The position numbers and the translations under genes are program-made. From NCBI RefSeq assembly GCF_003952225.1, contig NZ_CP034437.1, forward strand, positions 5,594,501 through 5,658,500: DNA of 64,000 nt. Reading direction: 5' to 3'. A model generated the notes under the pieces. That model searched no databases. It had not been told where the DNA came from and worked only from the letters and a program-made list of their open reading frames with translations. Shown one piece after another: positions 53,304 to 62,436 of the stretch. Numbering within the stretch: position 1 is the stretch's first letter; every line of letters starts with the position of its first letter. This DNA comes from Paenibacillus albus (GTDB taxonomy: Bacteria; Bacillota; Bacilli; Paenibacillales; Paenibacillaceae).

Positions 53304-54976
53304 CGCCGCACCACACTTTCAATCGTAATGGCATCCTGCCAATGCTGCCTCGCGATCCGGTTCGCCGCGGTCGTATAGAAGCTGTTGCCCGAGAAGAAAG
53401 CATTCGTCTTGCTTGATGCGATGACTGTGCCATCGAAGAACATCGCACATACTTCCCCGAACCGAGCACAGAACTCGATATCATGCGAGACCATGATAAT
53501 GGTGACGCCTCTCGCCTGCAGCTCCCTCAAGAACTTACCAAGCTTAGCTTTAAAAAAACCATCCAGCCCCTTCGTCGGCTCATCCAAAATAAGAATTGTC
53601 GGTTCAAGCAGCAGCACCTTCGCAAGCGCCGCACGCTGCTGCTCCCCTCCACTTAGATCATACGGATGCTTGGACAGAAGCTCCGTAAGCTCGGCCCACC
53701 GGGCAACAGCATCGACCGCCGCCTTCTTCTCTTCCTTCGGCAGCTTTGAATCAGACAGCATCTCATAGAGATCAAGCTCAACCGTCTTCTTCACGAACAA
53801 CGCCTGCGGGTTCTGCGGGAGTACGCCCAGCCGTTTCGTGAACAACTCACGCGCATTCATTGATCCTGGAGAGCGCCCATCTATAAGCACCTTGCCCCGA
53901 AAAGGCTTGTAGATACCGCTAATCATAGACATTGTCGTTGACTTGCCGGTGCCGTTACCGCCAACCAAGCAATAGAACTGGCCTTTCCGTACAGAGAAGG
54001 ACAAATCCTTGATGATATCCGGTCCGTTCTTCTCGTATTTGAACCAGACATCCTTGAATTGGACGGCGAAAGGCTCTTCGTACTGCTGTGATAATAACGA
54101 GTCTGCCTCGTTAACGGCAGAGTCCACAGCTGCATGTCCGATATAATTATCCAACCATTGCCGTCCTTCTTTCACAGTTAGCGGCGGTATTGATTCTATA
54201 TCGGAATAGCAAGATGCAGCTGCATAGATTTGCATTGCCGCAGGCATTGCGGCAAACATTGGATGCTCCATCGTATGCAGCAGCTTGCCGATCGCACGCG
54301 GTGTATCGTCCGCGATTACCTGCCCTGCATCCATAACAATGAGGCGATCTGCAGCAGGCAGTACTTCCTCCAGCCGATGCTCCGTCATGATGATCGTTGT
54401 GCCCAGCTCTTGATTGATGCGCCGAATCGTGTCCAGCAATTCAATCGCTGCAATCGGGTCGAGCTGCGAGGTCGGTTCATCGAGAATGAGGACCGAAGGG
54501 TGCATCGCCATTACAGAGGCAAGGCTCAGCAGCTGCTTCTGCCCGCCTGACAGCTCCGTCACCGGACGATGAAACCAAGTCTGGATGCCGAAGAAGCTCG
54601 CCATCTCGGCGACGCGCTGCCGAATCGTTTGCTGATTGAGACCAAGACTCTCCAAGCCGAACGCCAGCTCATGCCACACTTTATCGGTTACGATTTGGTG
54701 TTCTGGGTCTTGCTGTACGAAGCCGATCTCCGATGCTTGCTCTCGTTCGCCAGCTTCTGCAATTGCCCTGCCCTTATAGCTGATATTCCCGCTTCTTGTG
54801 CCATGCGGTGTAAGCACCGGCTTCAGCTGGCGGAGCAGCGTGCTCTTCCCGCAGCCCGACTTCCCGGCGATAACGATAAACTCTCCGCTGCTTATGGACA
54901 GGCTAATCTGCGACAGCGCGGCTTGACTCTGCTCCGGGAAAACAAAGCTTACATCCTCGATGCGATAGATTTCCAT
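53285..54976 (-). CDS. ECF transporter fused double ATPase
   Basis: The 563-residue protein starts at ATG 54976 (MEIYRIEDVSFVFPEQSQAA) after GGAGGAA. It fuses two ECF ATPases. Domain 1 has Walker A AGKSGCGKST (about 37-46), LSGGQKQLLSLA and VLILDEPTSQLDP. Domain 2 has GGNGTGKST (near 343), LSGGEQQRAALA, ILILDEPTKGLDG and VSHD. All motifs are intact. It powers vitamin import with the T component EcfT and a substrate-specific S component. It overlaps the T gene by 28 bp and the S gene by 19 bp. A dedicated rather than shared energising module is implied by the operon. Confidence 0.92.
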   Translation of the reverse strand: MEIYRIEDVSFVFPEQSQAALSQISLSISSGEFIVIAGKSGCGKSTLLRQLKPVLTPHGTRSGNISYKGRAIAEAGEREQASEIGFVQQDPEHQIVTDKVWHELAFGLESLGLNQQTIRQRVAEMASFFGIQTWFHRPVTELSGGQKQLLSLASVMAMHPSVLILDEPTSQLDPIAAIELLDTIRRINQELGTTIIMTEHRLEEVLPAADRLIVMDAGQVIADDTPRAIGKLLHTMEHPMFAAMPAAMQIYAAASCYSDIESIPPLTVKEGRQWLDNYIGHAAVDSAVNEADSLLSQQYEEPFAVQFKDVWFKYEKNGPDIIKDLSFSVRKGQFYCLVGGNGTGKSTTMSMISGIYKPFRGKVLIDGRSPGSMNARELFTKRLGVLPQNPQALFVKKTVELDLYEMLSDSKLPKEEKKAAVDAVARWAELTELLSKHPYDLSGGEQQRAALAKVLLLEPTILILDEPTKGLDGFFKAKLGKFLRELQARGVTIIMVSHDIEFCARFGEVCAMFFDGTVIASSKTNAFFSGNSFYTTAANRIARQHWQDAITIESVVRRCRSIK

Positions 54977-55842
54977 CTGACTTCCTCCACAATCGCTAGA
55001 ATAATAGGCAGCATATACAGCAGGAAGCATGCGATGTAACCCATGATACCAACCGTTGACACTGCACCTGCATGAATCGAGGGGAAGTAGCGAACCGAAT
55101 TCGCTCCCGTCGCAGCCCCTGCGAGCACAAGCCCAATTAACAGCAGCATAGCCATAAGCAGCAATCGGTCTCTACGGTCAATACGAACGAGCGTGAAGCT
55201 TGTCCGGTTCGGCAGCCCGTAGCCGCGCGACTTCATCGAATCGCTTGTGTCGATTGCAGACTCCATCGCCCACGATGTAATCATAGATAAGATACGAAGG
55301 CCGCTGCGCGCGCGCTGGATTAAACTGCCTTGCGTGACATCTCTGCCAATGCAGCGCTGCGCCTGTGAAATCACTTTAATCTGGTGCATGTACCTCGGCA
55401 CGAAGCGAAGCGTCATCGCTAGCACTAGCGACAGCGACGGGACAGCTCTTCCGAGCAGAAACATCAGCTTGTCCGAGGTCATAACCGAATTAAAGCAGGA
55501 GAACCAAATGATAACCGTGATGTACATGAAAGCAGACGCGACGCCGTATAGCACCGATTCGAGTGTAATCGGATTACCGTTCTTCAAGTAAAACAGGATG
55601 GTTACACCAGCGTGATTAAAGACAGGATTGGCAGCTGCCATTACAAGAAGCAATGGCAGCATGTATAGCAGATTGAACTTCGCGCCTCGCGCGCCTCTTA
55701 ACAGCAGCGAGTATGTCACAGCAGCGACAAGCGCAAACAACTGCAGCAAGGGATGCAGGAAGAACATGGTGAAGCCGACCACTGCCGTAAAATACACCGC
55801 ATTCACAACCGGATGGCAAGAGGCAAAAGCATCCCTTCTCAT
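54949..55842 (-). CDS. ECF transporter T component (CbiQ/EcfT family)
   Basis: The 297-residue membrane protein starts MRRDAFASCHPVVNAVYFTA, the CbiQ/EcfT family opening with HP-x-x, has five or six helices and the cytoplasmic coupling helices with A-R-G-like signatures: AQRCIGRDVTQGSLIQRARS and DTSDSMKSRGYGLPNRTSF. The latter holds the conserved SRGYG motif that docks on the ATPases. It connects the double ATPase with the S component. GGGAGGG precedes the ATG, which overlaps the upstream DUF4430 gene by four bases. Confidence 0.9.
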   Translation of the reverse strand: MRRDAFASCHPVVNAVYFTAVVGFTMFFLHPLLQLFALVAAVTYSLLLRGARGAKFNLLYMLPLLLVMAAANPVFNHAGVTILFYLKNGNPITLESVLYGVASAFMYITVIIWFSCFNSVMTSDKLMFLLGRAVPSLSLVLAMTLRFVPRYMHQIKVISQAQRCIGRDVTQGSLIQRARSGLRILSMITSWAMESAIDTSDSMKSRGYGLPNRTSFTLVRIDRRDRLLLMAMLLLIGLVLAGAATGANSVRYFPSIHAGAVSTVGIMGYIACFLLYMLPIILAIVEEVRWKSIASRM

Positions 55843-56897
55843 CGCTTCCCTCCCGCCGCGGTTTGTCCACCGCCGATGTCTCTTCCAAGGTCACAGGTAT
55901 ACAGCCACTCGATGACGTCGCCATCCTTAAGCTTATACCTGCTCGCGCCGTAATTCGGGAACCATCCGTTCACGCGATACATCCAGCCGCTGAGCTCGCC
56001 GCAGTCAAATTCATAAATATTATGAATGCCTTCTATATAATTGCTGTTATAGAGCGGCGTCATCTCGAACTCCATGTGGATCTTATGCTTCTTCATCTCT
56101 CGCAGCAGCACATCGAACACCGTTTCCCCCTCATAGAAGGTTACCTTCTGCTCTGCGAAAATAATGCCGTCCTCTGGCAGCACTTCCAGCTTGTCCGGAT
56201 CGAAATCGTCCAAATGATCAAGAATCGTTTTGCAGCTGACGGACAATGTCACTGTGAGCGGCTGCTTCTTGTCCACCTTGGCGTCCTGCCACTCAACGGG
56301 AGCAGGCTTGCCAGCAGGCACTTTATCTGTAAGGTAGGGATCTTTCTTACCGGTGTTCGTGCCGCTTGCGGCAGATTGGGTAGGCGGCTTAGTGGTGACT
56401 GCTGGCTTTGAATTCATTGCTTCGTCTTTCGATGATTCGTCTGTCGCTGGTTTGGTCGACGACGGCTTAGACGACGATGGTTTGGTCGTCTCTGGCTTGT
56501 CAGACGCTGGCTTACCGGTCGAAGAAGAGCCTGTATTCGCCGCCCCCTTCGTCTGCGAATCGACGACTTCGGCTGGCTTCGTTGGCTGCTTCGTCTCCGA
56601 TGGCTCAGCCGATTGTTGCGGCTTTGCTTCTGCCGCTTTATTCGGCGGATCATACTTCAGCGTCTCTCCAGCTGCCGCTTGACCAGCAGCGGGAGCTTGC
56701 GCAGCTAGTTGCTGCTCGGACGCGGTTGAATCTGCCTCAGCATCGGAAGTGGCATCTCCCACCTCTGCTACGGCAGGCGCGGACACAGCTGCATCGCTGC
56801 CCTTCGCTGGCTGATCGCTTCCGCCCCAATAGAACGCGGCGGCAAGGACTGCGATTATACCAATCGCAGCCAGCCATTTGCGCCGTTTCATATTCAT
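55839..56897 (-). CDS. Membrane-tethered DUF4430 (transcobalamin C-terminal-like) protein
   Basis: The 352-residue protein has an uncleaved-type N-terminal membrane helix (WLAAIGIIAVLAAAFYWGG; no lipobox Cys), a long flexible Ala/Ser/Lys/Pro/Thr linker (about 28-205) that could span the cell wall, and a C-terminal DUF4430 domain (about 213-345). The latter has TFYEGETVFDVLLREMKKHK, FDCGELSGWMYRVNGWFPNY and YKLKDGDVIEWLYTCDLG. DUF4430 is the Pfam family that also covers the C-terminal beta domain of transcobalamin and intrinsic factor. Its start overlaps the big surface gene by four bases. It probably receives corrinoid near the membrane for the ECF transporter; this role is inferred. Confidence 0.85.
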   Translation of the reverse strand: MNMKRRKWLAAIGIIAVLAAAFYWGGSDQPAKGSDAAVSAPAVAEVGDATSDAEADSTASEQQLAAQAPAAGQAAAGETLKYDPPNKAAEAKPQQSAEPSETKQPTKPAEVVDSQTKGAANTGSSSTGKPASDKPETTKPSSSKPSSTKPATDESSKDEAMNSKPAVTTKPPTQSAASGTNTGKKDPYLTDKVPAGKPAPVEWQDAKVDKKQPLTVTLSVSCKTILDHLDDFDPDKLEVLPEDGIIFAEQKVTFYEGETVFDVLLREMKKHKIHMEFEMTPLYNSNYIEGIHNIYEFDCGELSGWMYRVNGWFPNYGASRYKLKDGDVIEWLYTCDLGRDIGGGQTAAGGKR

Positions 56898-59800
56898 GAG
56901 GCGCTTCTCGCGTCCGTCATATCGTAAAGCCTTGTTTGACCATGCGCGTAACGATCATATGCAGCGAGCGCGTACAGCGCTTGATCGGTCGCCATCGGGT
57001 CGACCTCGCCCGGCGTTGCACCGCCATTGCTTATTCCGCCTGATTTGACATGATAAAATCCTCCGCTTGGCGCTGCATAGCCGAGCAATGCATCAAGCGC
57101 GGAATGCCCATTCTTGATGAATCTTGCATCTTGGTCCGGATTGATTGCTAGACTTGTCAGCGCTACAACCACTTGCGCGCTGCTCTCCAAGTTCGCCGCG
57201 CCATTGCTGACGAAGCCGCCGTCCGATTGCTGATGACTGGACAGCCAAGCAATCGCTTGATCCACTGCCGTCCGCACAGCTGGATTCGACTGCACATACG
57301 GAGCCAAGCTTTGCAATGCCATCGCGGTCACATCGGTATCCGCTTCCGCAGCCTTTTCCCCAAGCGCCCAGCCGCCATCTGCGAGCTGACGCTTCAGAAT
57401 GTATGCGATGAGCAGCTCTCTCGTCGTCTGCGTCTTCCCGCTTGCTGCTGCGGGAATGCTGTATGCCTTGCTGTCCAGTGCGATAAGAGCAAATATCGGT
57501 CCGTTAATGCCCTGCTTCACAACCGAATCGAAGTCAGCAAGCCGCTCGAGCAAGTTATAGCCGGCGACGTTAGCAACGCTTCGTCCGATTGCCGTCAGCG
57601 CCAGAATGGCACGGTCATACTCCGTATATTTCACATTGTGCAGAACGCCTGACTTTTCTTTGAGCGTCTTCTCCAGATTGTTATAGTACTTTGCATAATA
57701 GGCCTCCGGCACTTGAATGCCTGAACGAGCAAGTCCGATGACCGACCATTCACCGCCAAGCGTCGAAACGATCGGGTCTGTGACCGTCTGCTGAACATAA
57801 GTCGCTGTTAAAGCAAGTTGGCGATCGACCTTGCTGCCGGCTCCTGTCTCTTCCGCGTGCTTACTCTTGTAATCAAAAGCACGCATCGCAACGACGAACG
57901 ACATTTCGCGCGTAACCGGCTGTACAGGATTGAATAAACCGCCGCTGCCTGTCATCAGCTGCAAATCGGCAATTGTCTTCACGTCCGCTTGCGCCCATGC
58001 CGACACCTTGGCGATGTCCTTCAGCGCAGTTGTCTTTGCAGTAGGTGCAATGTCGAGCGCGCGGGCAACCATAACCGCCATTTGTTCGCGAGTAATCGTC
58101 TCATTGGGCTTGAATTGATCGTTAAACCCATTGATGATGTTCGCTTCATATGCAGCACTCACATAAGGCGCGAACCATGCTTGCTTTGGAACATCCTTGA
58201 AGCTGCTCGCTTTCACTTCCGTCGTTTTCAAACCGAGCGCATTCACCATCAGCTTCGTAAACTCCGCTCTCGTAACGGAGGCTTTCGGCATGAGCTTATC
58301 TCTGCTGCCCTGTACGAAGCCTTTCTTCACAGCCGCTTGAATCGCTTCATAAGCCCATGCTGCGATCTGATTCGCATCTTTGAATTGCGTGCTCAGCCCT
58401 TCATCGGTACGGGTCGTATACATTACATAAGCTGTAAAATGATTCGTCTTAATGATCAGATCATCCCCGGCAACGTACGCATACGTGACCTTGGCATTGC
58501 CTTTCGTAGCACCCTGCTCTGCGGAGTCATAAACATGAATCGGCGTGAACACTTCTCCTTCGATGTAGCCGGCGAGCTGCCCTTTGCCACCTTTTATAGT
58601 CAGTGTCAGCGGTGAATCGAACAGATACGACTGATCTGCATCCCCCATGACAAAAGCTTGCTCTATCGAACCAAGCGACTCGCCTGCTGCAAGCTGCTGC
58701 TGAATTTGACTGTTCAGCTTCGTATCCTGCACATCGAGGCTTGTGAACAGTTCGATCGAGTCGCCGCCTTCGAGCAGCTTCGTTCCTTTCTCAATCGCGA
58801 GCGACAGCTTGCCCTTGTTAGCCGTAACCTGCGGAAGACCTTCTCTCGCAGCTGCGATATCGAGAATGACTTTCTGCTGAGTCGCGGGGATGTTGAGGGT
58901 GAACTGATCTGTGTCTTGCTGCTCATGCGTGATTTTAACGATATAGCTCTGCTGCCCATTACTTGGAACTTCGATGACGTTGTCTTTGACAGCCGGACTA
59001 TCGCCAGATCCGCCAGCACCTCCTGTACCTCCTGTACCACCGGACTCTCCGGACCCTCCACTCGGTGGCAAGTTGCACGGGTCTTGGCCTAAATCACAGC
59101 CGAGGTCAAGCGTATAACGCCAAGCAACAACGTCATTCTGCTTCAGCTTGTACAGCCCGGCGCTGTAGTTTGGAAATACGCCGTTAACCGAGTACATCCA
59201 TCCGCTGCCCGAGCCGCGATCGAATTCACTCAATCCGTCGATCCCTTGCACGTAGAGCGTCGCTCCCGAACCTATCTTGCGGACCTTGTCAGGCAATTCA
59301 CGCGCGAGCACCGTGTATGCCGTATCGCCTGTTTGCAGCGCAACTTGCTTCGATGCGAGTATCGTCCCTTTCTGGTCATCGCCTGTTACCGACAGCGTGA
59401 CGTACTTGGTTGTCGGCGGTTGTACGACCGGCTTCTCCGCAATGGTGAGCGACTGAACCGTACGAACGACGCTTGGCGCTTTATTCGCCTGATACCCCGT
59501 AATTCCCATCGAATACGTGCCTGCCGAAGCAATGCCGCTGTTGAATGCAGCTACGCCGCTAGCATCCGTTGTTGCCTGCGCGCTGCCGATCTTCACCTGA
59601 ACGCCAGCCGCCGCCGAAGTAACAACCTCGCTGCCGCTGTCGCTCCAATTAAGCTTGGTTTTCTTTACGGTTACTCGGAACGCTTCGCCTGCTTTTGGTT
59701 CAGCAGGTGTGACCTGTACGGAATCGACGAGCTGCGTGTCATCGCCGCCATAGTAGACGACGAGTTTATCGGACTTCTGCAGATCAAAAGCATCCATCCC

Positions 59801-61981
59801 CACTACAGGGAAGCTCCATTGTCCATCACGAAGCACGTCAAACAGCCATCCGTCGTAGCCGCCATACTTACCGGCTTCAATTCCATTTATTGAGGAGACA
59901 TACTTCCCATATTGAGAGTCCGTCACATTAATCGGGATTTGATTTTGCTGTAAAAGCTCCTCTAGCGAAGCAAGAGCCTTCGTGCCGCTCAGCCTGCCTG
60001 AAGCAATAGAACCTTCCGGTCCTTCCACTTGAACTTGCACGTACGGCTGCGGCTTGCCGAACTGGTACAGCTTACCCGTGCCGTGGACGAACATTTCATA
60101 TGCGCTGAGCGCTTGTGATGCTTGCTCGGTTGCCATAAAATCTGCAGCTGCCTGCGGATCAGTAACATGCGAGAAACCACCGTCAGCTTGCAGATACGTG
60201 AACAGCTTGTCCAGCAGTGTAATGCCATTCTTCGTAAAAGGCGTGCTCGTTGGGTCGATACCGTTCGAAGTTAGAGCGATAATTGCCTGTGCTACCCCTT
60301 CGCTAGAATCAACATCGGAAGACAAATAGCCGCCGTTTGACTGCTGGTTTGCCGAAAGCCAGTTAACGGCCTTCTGCCCCGCTGTCTGAACAGCCGATTG
60401 AGTTCGATATGGGGCTAGCGCCGTCAGAGCCATCGCCGTTATGTCCGGATCACTGACATCGCCGAATAAGGCGAAACCGCCATCGTTTTTTTGCTTAGCG
60501 AGAATAGACTCAAGCAGCTTGTCCCGATTCCAAACCGCATTAGCAGGCGTACTGAAATCACCGCTATCGAGGGCAAGGAGCGCGAATATCGGTCCATTTA
60601 GACCCTGCGCCTCCATGACGCTGCTGTTGTAAATTTTTTCGACGAGGTCCAAACCGCCATAATCCGTTGCATCCAGATGCATAGCAGACAATGCCATCAC
60701 AATCCGCTCATAATCCGTAACAAGGGCATACTCTGGATACTGCTTCATGAAATCTAGGAAACTATCAACTGCGGTTAAGTAGCTAGACGGCACCTCATGT
60801 CCGGCACGGATAACGGCAATCGCCTGCCATTCCCGGTCCTGCCAGTTACCCCCGCCAAGGATCCACTCCGTCGGCCAGCCATACGCCTGACGAGCACCGA
60901 AGTCATAGAGACGGCCTTCAGCTTTGACAAAAGAATCATATGCAATAAGTGCCTGCAGTGCTTGCTCTGTCGCCAATCCGTTCGACGTGCCAGTGGGTGT
61001 ATGCGAGAAGCTGCCATCAGATTTGCGGAAGGCGAGCAGCTTCTGAACGAGATTGACATCGTTCTTCGTAAATCGGCTGTCGGTCGGATCAATACCGTTT
61101 GACGTAAGTCCAATGATCGCTTGCGCGACGCTTTCGCTTGCATCCGATCCATAGGATAAGTAACCGCCATTCGCTTGCTGATGCCCGCTTAGCCAATTGA
61201 CCGCCCCGTCAACAGCTGGTTTTACCGTATCCTGCGTCGCGTAAGGCGCCAGCGCAATGAGCGTCATCGCTGTTATATCCGGATCGCTGGCGCCGCTGCC
61301 AAGCGCGAAGCCGCCATCTTCCTTCTGTTTCGCAATGATTGCCGCGACGAGCTGATCGCGTGACCATAGTGCATCAGCCGGCACTTCATAGCTGCCGCTG
61401 TCGAGCGCAATCAGCGCATAGAGCGGTCCGTTCAGCCCCTGATTCACCATTCGTTCGCTATTGTAGATACGCTCGATGAGATTGTAGCCTGCGAACTTCG
61501 TCGCGTCTTGATGCGCGGCCGTAAGCCCGATTACCGTTCGCTCGTAATCGGTTACGAGGGTGAACGTTCCTTTCGCTGCAACCAGCTTCTTGTAGAGTGC
61601 CGGAATATAGCTGCTCGGGAGCGGCTTGTTTATTTTCGATAGTCCAACTGCTTGCCAATCGTCAATTGTTGTCTTGCTTTGAACCGTCAGTGCCGCCGCT
61701 TCAATCGCTGCTTCAACGTCCTGCAGCAGCGGATCTGCTAGTGTCGTCAGCTCCTGCGGCTGGGACTCCGGCTGAGAGGCCGAATCTGCATCCGAATCCG
61801 ATTGCGGCTGCGATTGTGATTCTGAATCCGACTGCTGCGTTGGCGAATTCTCCTCCTCTGCCCGTGCCGCCAGCGGCTGCACGAAGCAACCAACAAGCAT
61901 TGCTAACGTCAACAACAGCGTGAACAGCCGCTTCTTGCTTCCCTTCCTGCGAATTGCCTGCTCGGATAATGATACCTGCAT
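56894..61981 (-). CDS. Giant SLH-anchored surface protein with transcobalamin-like modules
   Basis: The 1695-residue protein starts at ATG 61981 (MQVSLSEQAIRRKGSKKRLF) after AGGGAGAG and has a signal peptide (to about 42) and an acidic Ser/Gln linker. Two alpha/alpha-barrel modules (about 84-363 and 368-640) share DPDITAM, a GLNGP-x-x-AL-x-ALDS block and QQ-x-NGGYLS repeats, like the intrinsic factor/transcobalamin alpha domain and terpene-cyclase folds. Then come a DUF4430 domain (646-750), an Ig-like domain (752-850), a second DUF4430 (860-967: GSGSGWMYSVNGVFPNYSAG), a Gly/Ser linker, a beta-rich region (1000-1190), three SLH repeats (1197-1371) and a third alpha/alpha module (1384-1690). 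It is first in a riboswitch-controlled operon with an ECF transporter. Corrinoid capture at the S-layer is inferred. Confidence 0.85.
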   Translation of the reverse strand: MQVSLSEQAIRRKGSKKRLFTLLLTLAMLVGCFVQPLAARAEEENSPTQQSDSESQSQPQSDSDADSASQPESQPQELTTLADPLLQDVEAAIEAAALTVQSKTTIDDWQAVGLSKINKPLPSSYIPALYKKLVAAKGTFTLVTDYERTVIGLTAAHQDATKFAGYNLIERIYNSERMVNQGLNGPLYALIALDSGSYEVPADALWSRDQLVAAIIAKQKEDGGFALGSGASDPDITAMTLIALAPYATQDTVKPAVDGAVNWLSGHQQANGGYLSYGSDASESVAQAIIGLTSNGIDPTDSRFTKNDVNLVQKLLAFRKSDGSFSHTPTGTSNGLATEQALQALIAYDSFVKAEGRLYDFGARQAYGWPTEWILGGGNWQDREWQAIAVIRAGHEVPSSYLTAVDSFLDFMKQYPEYALVTDYERIVMALSAMHLDATDYGGLDLVEKIYNSSVMEAQGLNGPIFALLALDSGDFSTPANAVWNRDKLLESILAKQKNDGGFALFGDVSDPDITAMALTALAPYRTQSAVQTAGQKAVNWLSANQQSNGGYLSSDVDSSEGVAQAIIALTSNGIDPTSTPFTKNGITLLDKLFTYLQADGGFSHVTDPQAAADFMATEQASQALSAYEMFVHGTGKLYQFGKPQPYVQVQVEGPEGSIASGRLSGTKALASLEELLQQNQIPINVTDSQYGKYVSSINGIEAGKYGGYDGWLFDVLRDGQWSFPVVGMDAFDLQKSDKLVVYYGGDDTQLVDSVQVTPAEPKAGEAFRVTVKKTKLNWSDSGSEVVTSAAAGVQVKIGSAQATTDASGVAAFNSGIASAGTYSMGITGYQANKAPSVVRTVQSLTIAEKPVVQPPTTKYVTLSVTGDDQKGTILASKQVALQTGDTAYTVLARELPDKVRKIGSGATLYVQGIDGLSEFDRGSGSGWMYSVNGVFPNYSAGLYKLKQNDVVAWRYTLDLGCDLGQDPCNLPPSGGSGESGGTGGTGGAGGSGDSPAVKDNVIEVPSNGQQSYIVKITHEQQDTDQFTLNIPATQQKVILDIAAAREGLPQVTANKGKLSLAIEKGTKLLEGGDSIELFTSLDVQDTKLNSQIQQQLAAGESLGSIEQAFVMGDADQSYLFDSPLTLTIKGGKGQLAGYIEGEVFTPIHVYDSAEQGATKGNAKVTYAYVAGDDLIIKTNHFTAYVMYTTRTDEGLSTQFKDANQIAAWAYEAIQAAVKKGFVQGSRDKLMPKASVTRAEFTKLMVNALGLKTTEVKASSFKDVPKQAWFAPYVSAAYEANIINGFNDQFKPNETITREQMAVMVARALDIAPTAKTTALKDIAKVSAWAQADVKTIADLQLMTGSGGLFNPVQPVTREMSFVVAMRAFDYKSKHAEETGAGSKVDRQLALTATYVQQTVTDPIVSTLGGEWSVIGLARSGIQVPEAYYAKYYNNLEKTLKEKSGVLHNVKYTEYDRAILALTAIGRSVANVAGYNLLERLADFDSVVKQGINGPIFALIALDSKAYSIPAAASGKTQTTRELLIAYILKRQLADGGWALGEKAAEADTDVTAMALQSLAPYVQSNPAVRTAVDQAIAWLSSHQQSDGGFVSNGAANLESSAQVVVALTSLAINPDQDARFIKNGHSALDALLGYAAPSGGFYHVKSGGISNGGATPGEVDPMATDQALYALAAYDRYAHGQTRLYDMTDARSAS

Positions 61982-62057
61982 ACCTTCACTCTCCCTGAAC
62001 AAATAATAGTCGAATTGATATCATGCGGATCCCGCTTCATCAGAAACGGTCAGCGAA

Positions 62058-62087
62058 CAAAAAAAAGCCGCCCTTGTGGGCGGCTTA
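62058..62087 (-). terminator. Terminator in the cobalamin riboswitch expression platform
   Basis: On the minus strand AAGCCGCCCACAAGGGCGGCTT forms a GC-rich hairpin followed by a long T run, about 75 nt before the ATG and downstream of the aptamer. Confidence 0.9.
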
Positions 62088-62199
62088 ACATGCAGGCGGC
62101 GAAGAAGCGCTGCTCGAATGCAGCGCAAACAAAATAAAGCTGACAGCTTTCTGTCAAGCTTCCGCTTCCAATTCTCACCTCCCGAAGAATTGGGAAACA

Positions 62200-62390
62200 C
62201 TCACGCAAAGGCAGGTCTCCTGGCTCATGAATCATCGCTTCTCTAACCTTCCCAGTTCAATTAACGAACCAGTGGCGTTCTAATAGAGTCGCTCCTCAAT
62301 TACAGTGGCGGGACCGCGTCGGATTAGTACCGAACTTCCCTTTTAAGCAATCCTTGCAACTTGCAGGACTGCACCTTTACGGATCCGATA
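62200..62390 (-). promoter_or_regulatory. Cobalamin (AdoCbl) riboswitch
   Basis: The minus strand contains the ordered landmarks of the cobalamin aptamer: AAAAGGGAAG, CCGACGCGGTCCCGCCACTG followed by TAA, AACGCCACTGG, ACTGGGAAGG and, as the B12 box, GAGCCAGGAGACCTGCC. A terminator follows at 62058-62087. High cobalamin should stop transcription of the five-gene operon. This gives direct, sequence-level evidence that the surface proteins and ECF transporter serve corrinoids. Confidence 0.95.
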
Positions 62391-62436
62391 TTCAATTCAT
62401 CGTTTCATCATACTGGCTTTTGCTAGAGTTGTCTAT

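Noticed and set aside
62050-62235. 61-codon minus-strand ORF upstream of the surface protein gene
   Set aside because: It lies within the cobalamin riboswitch and its terminator; the sequence is explained by RNA structure.
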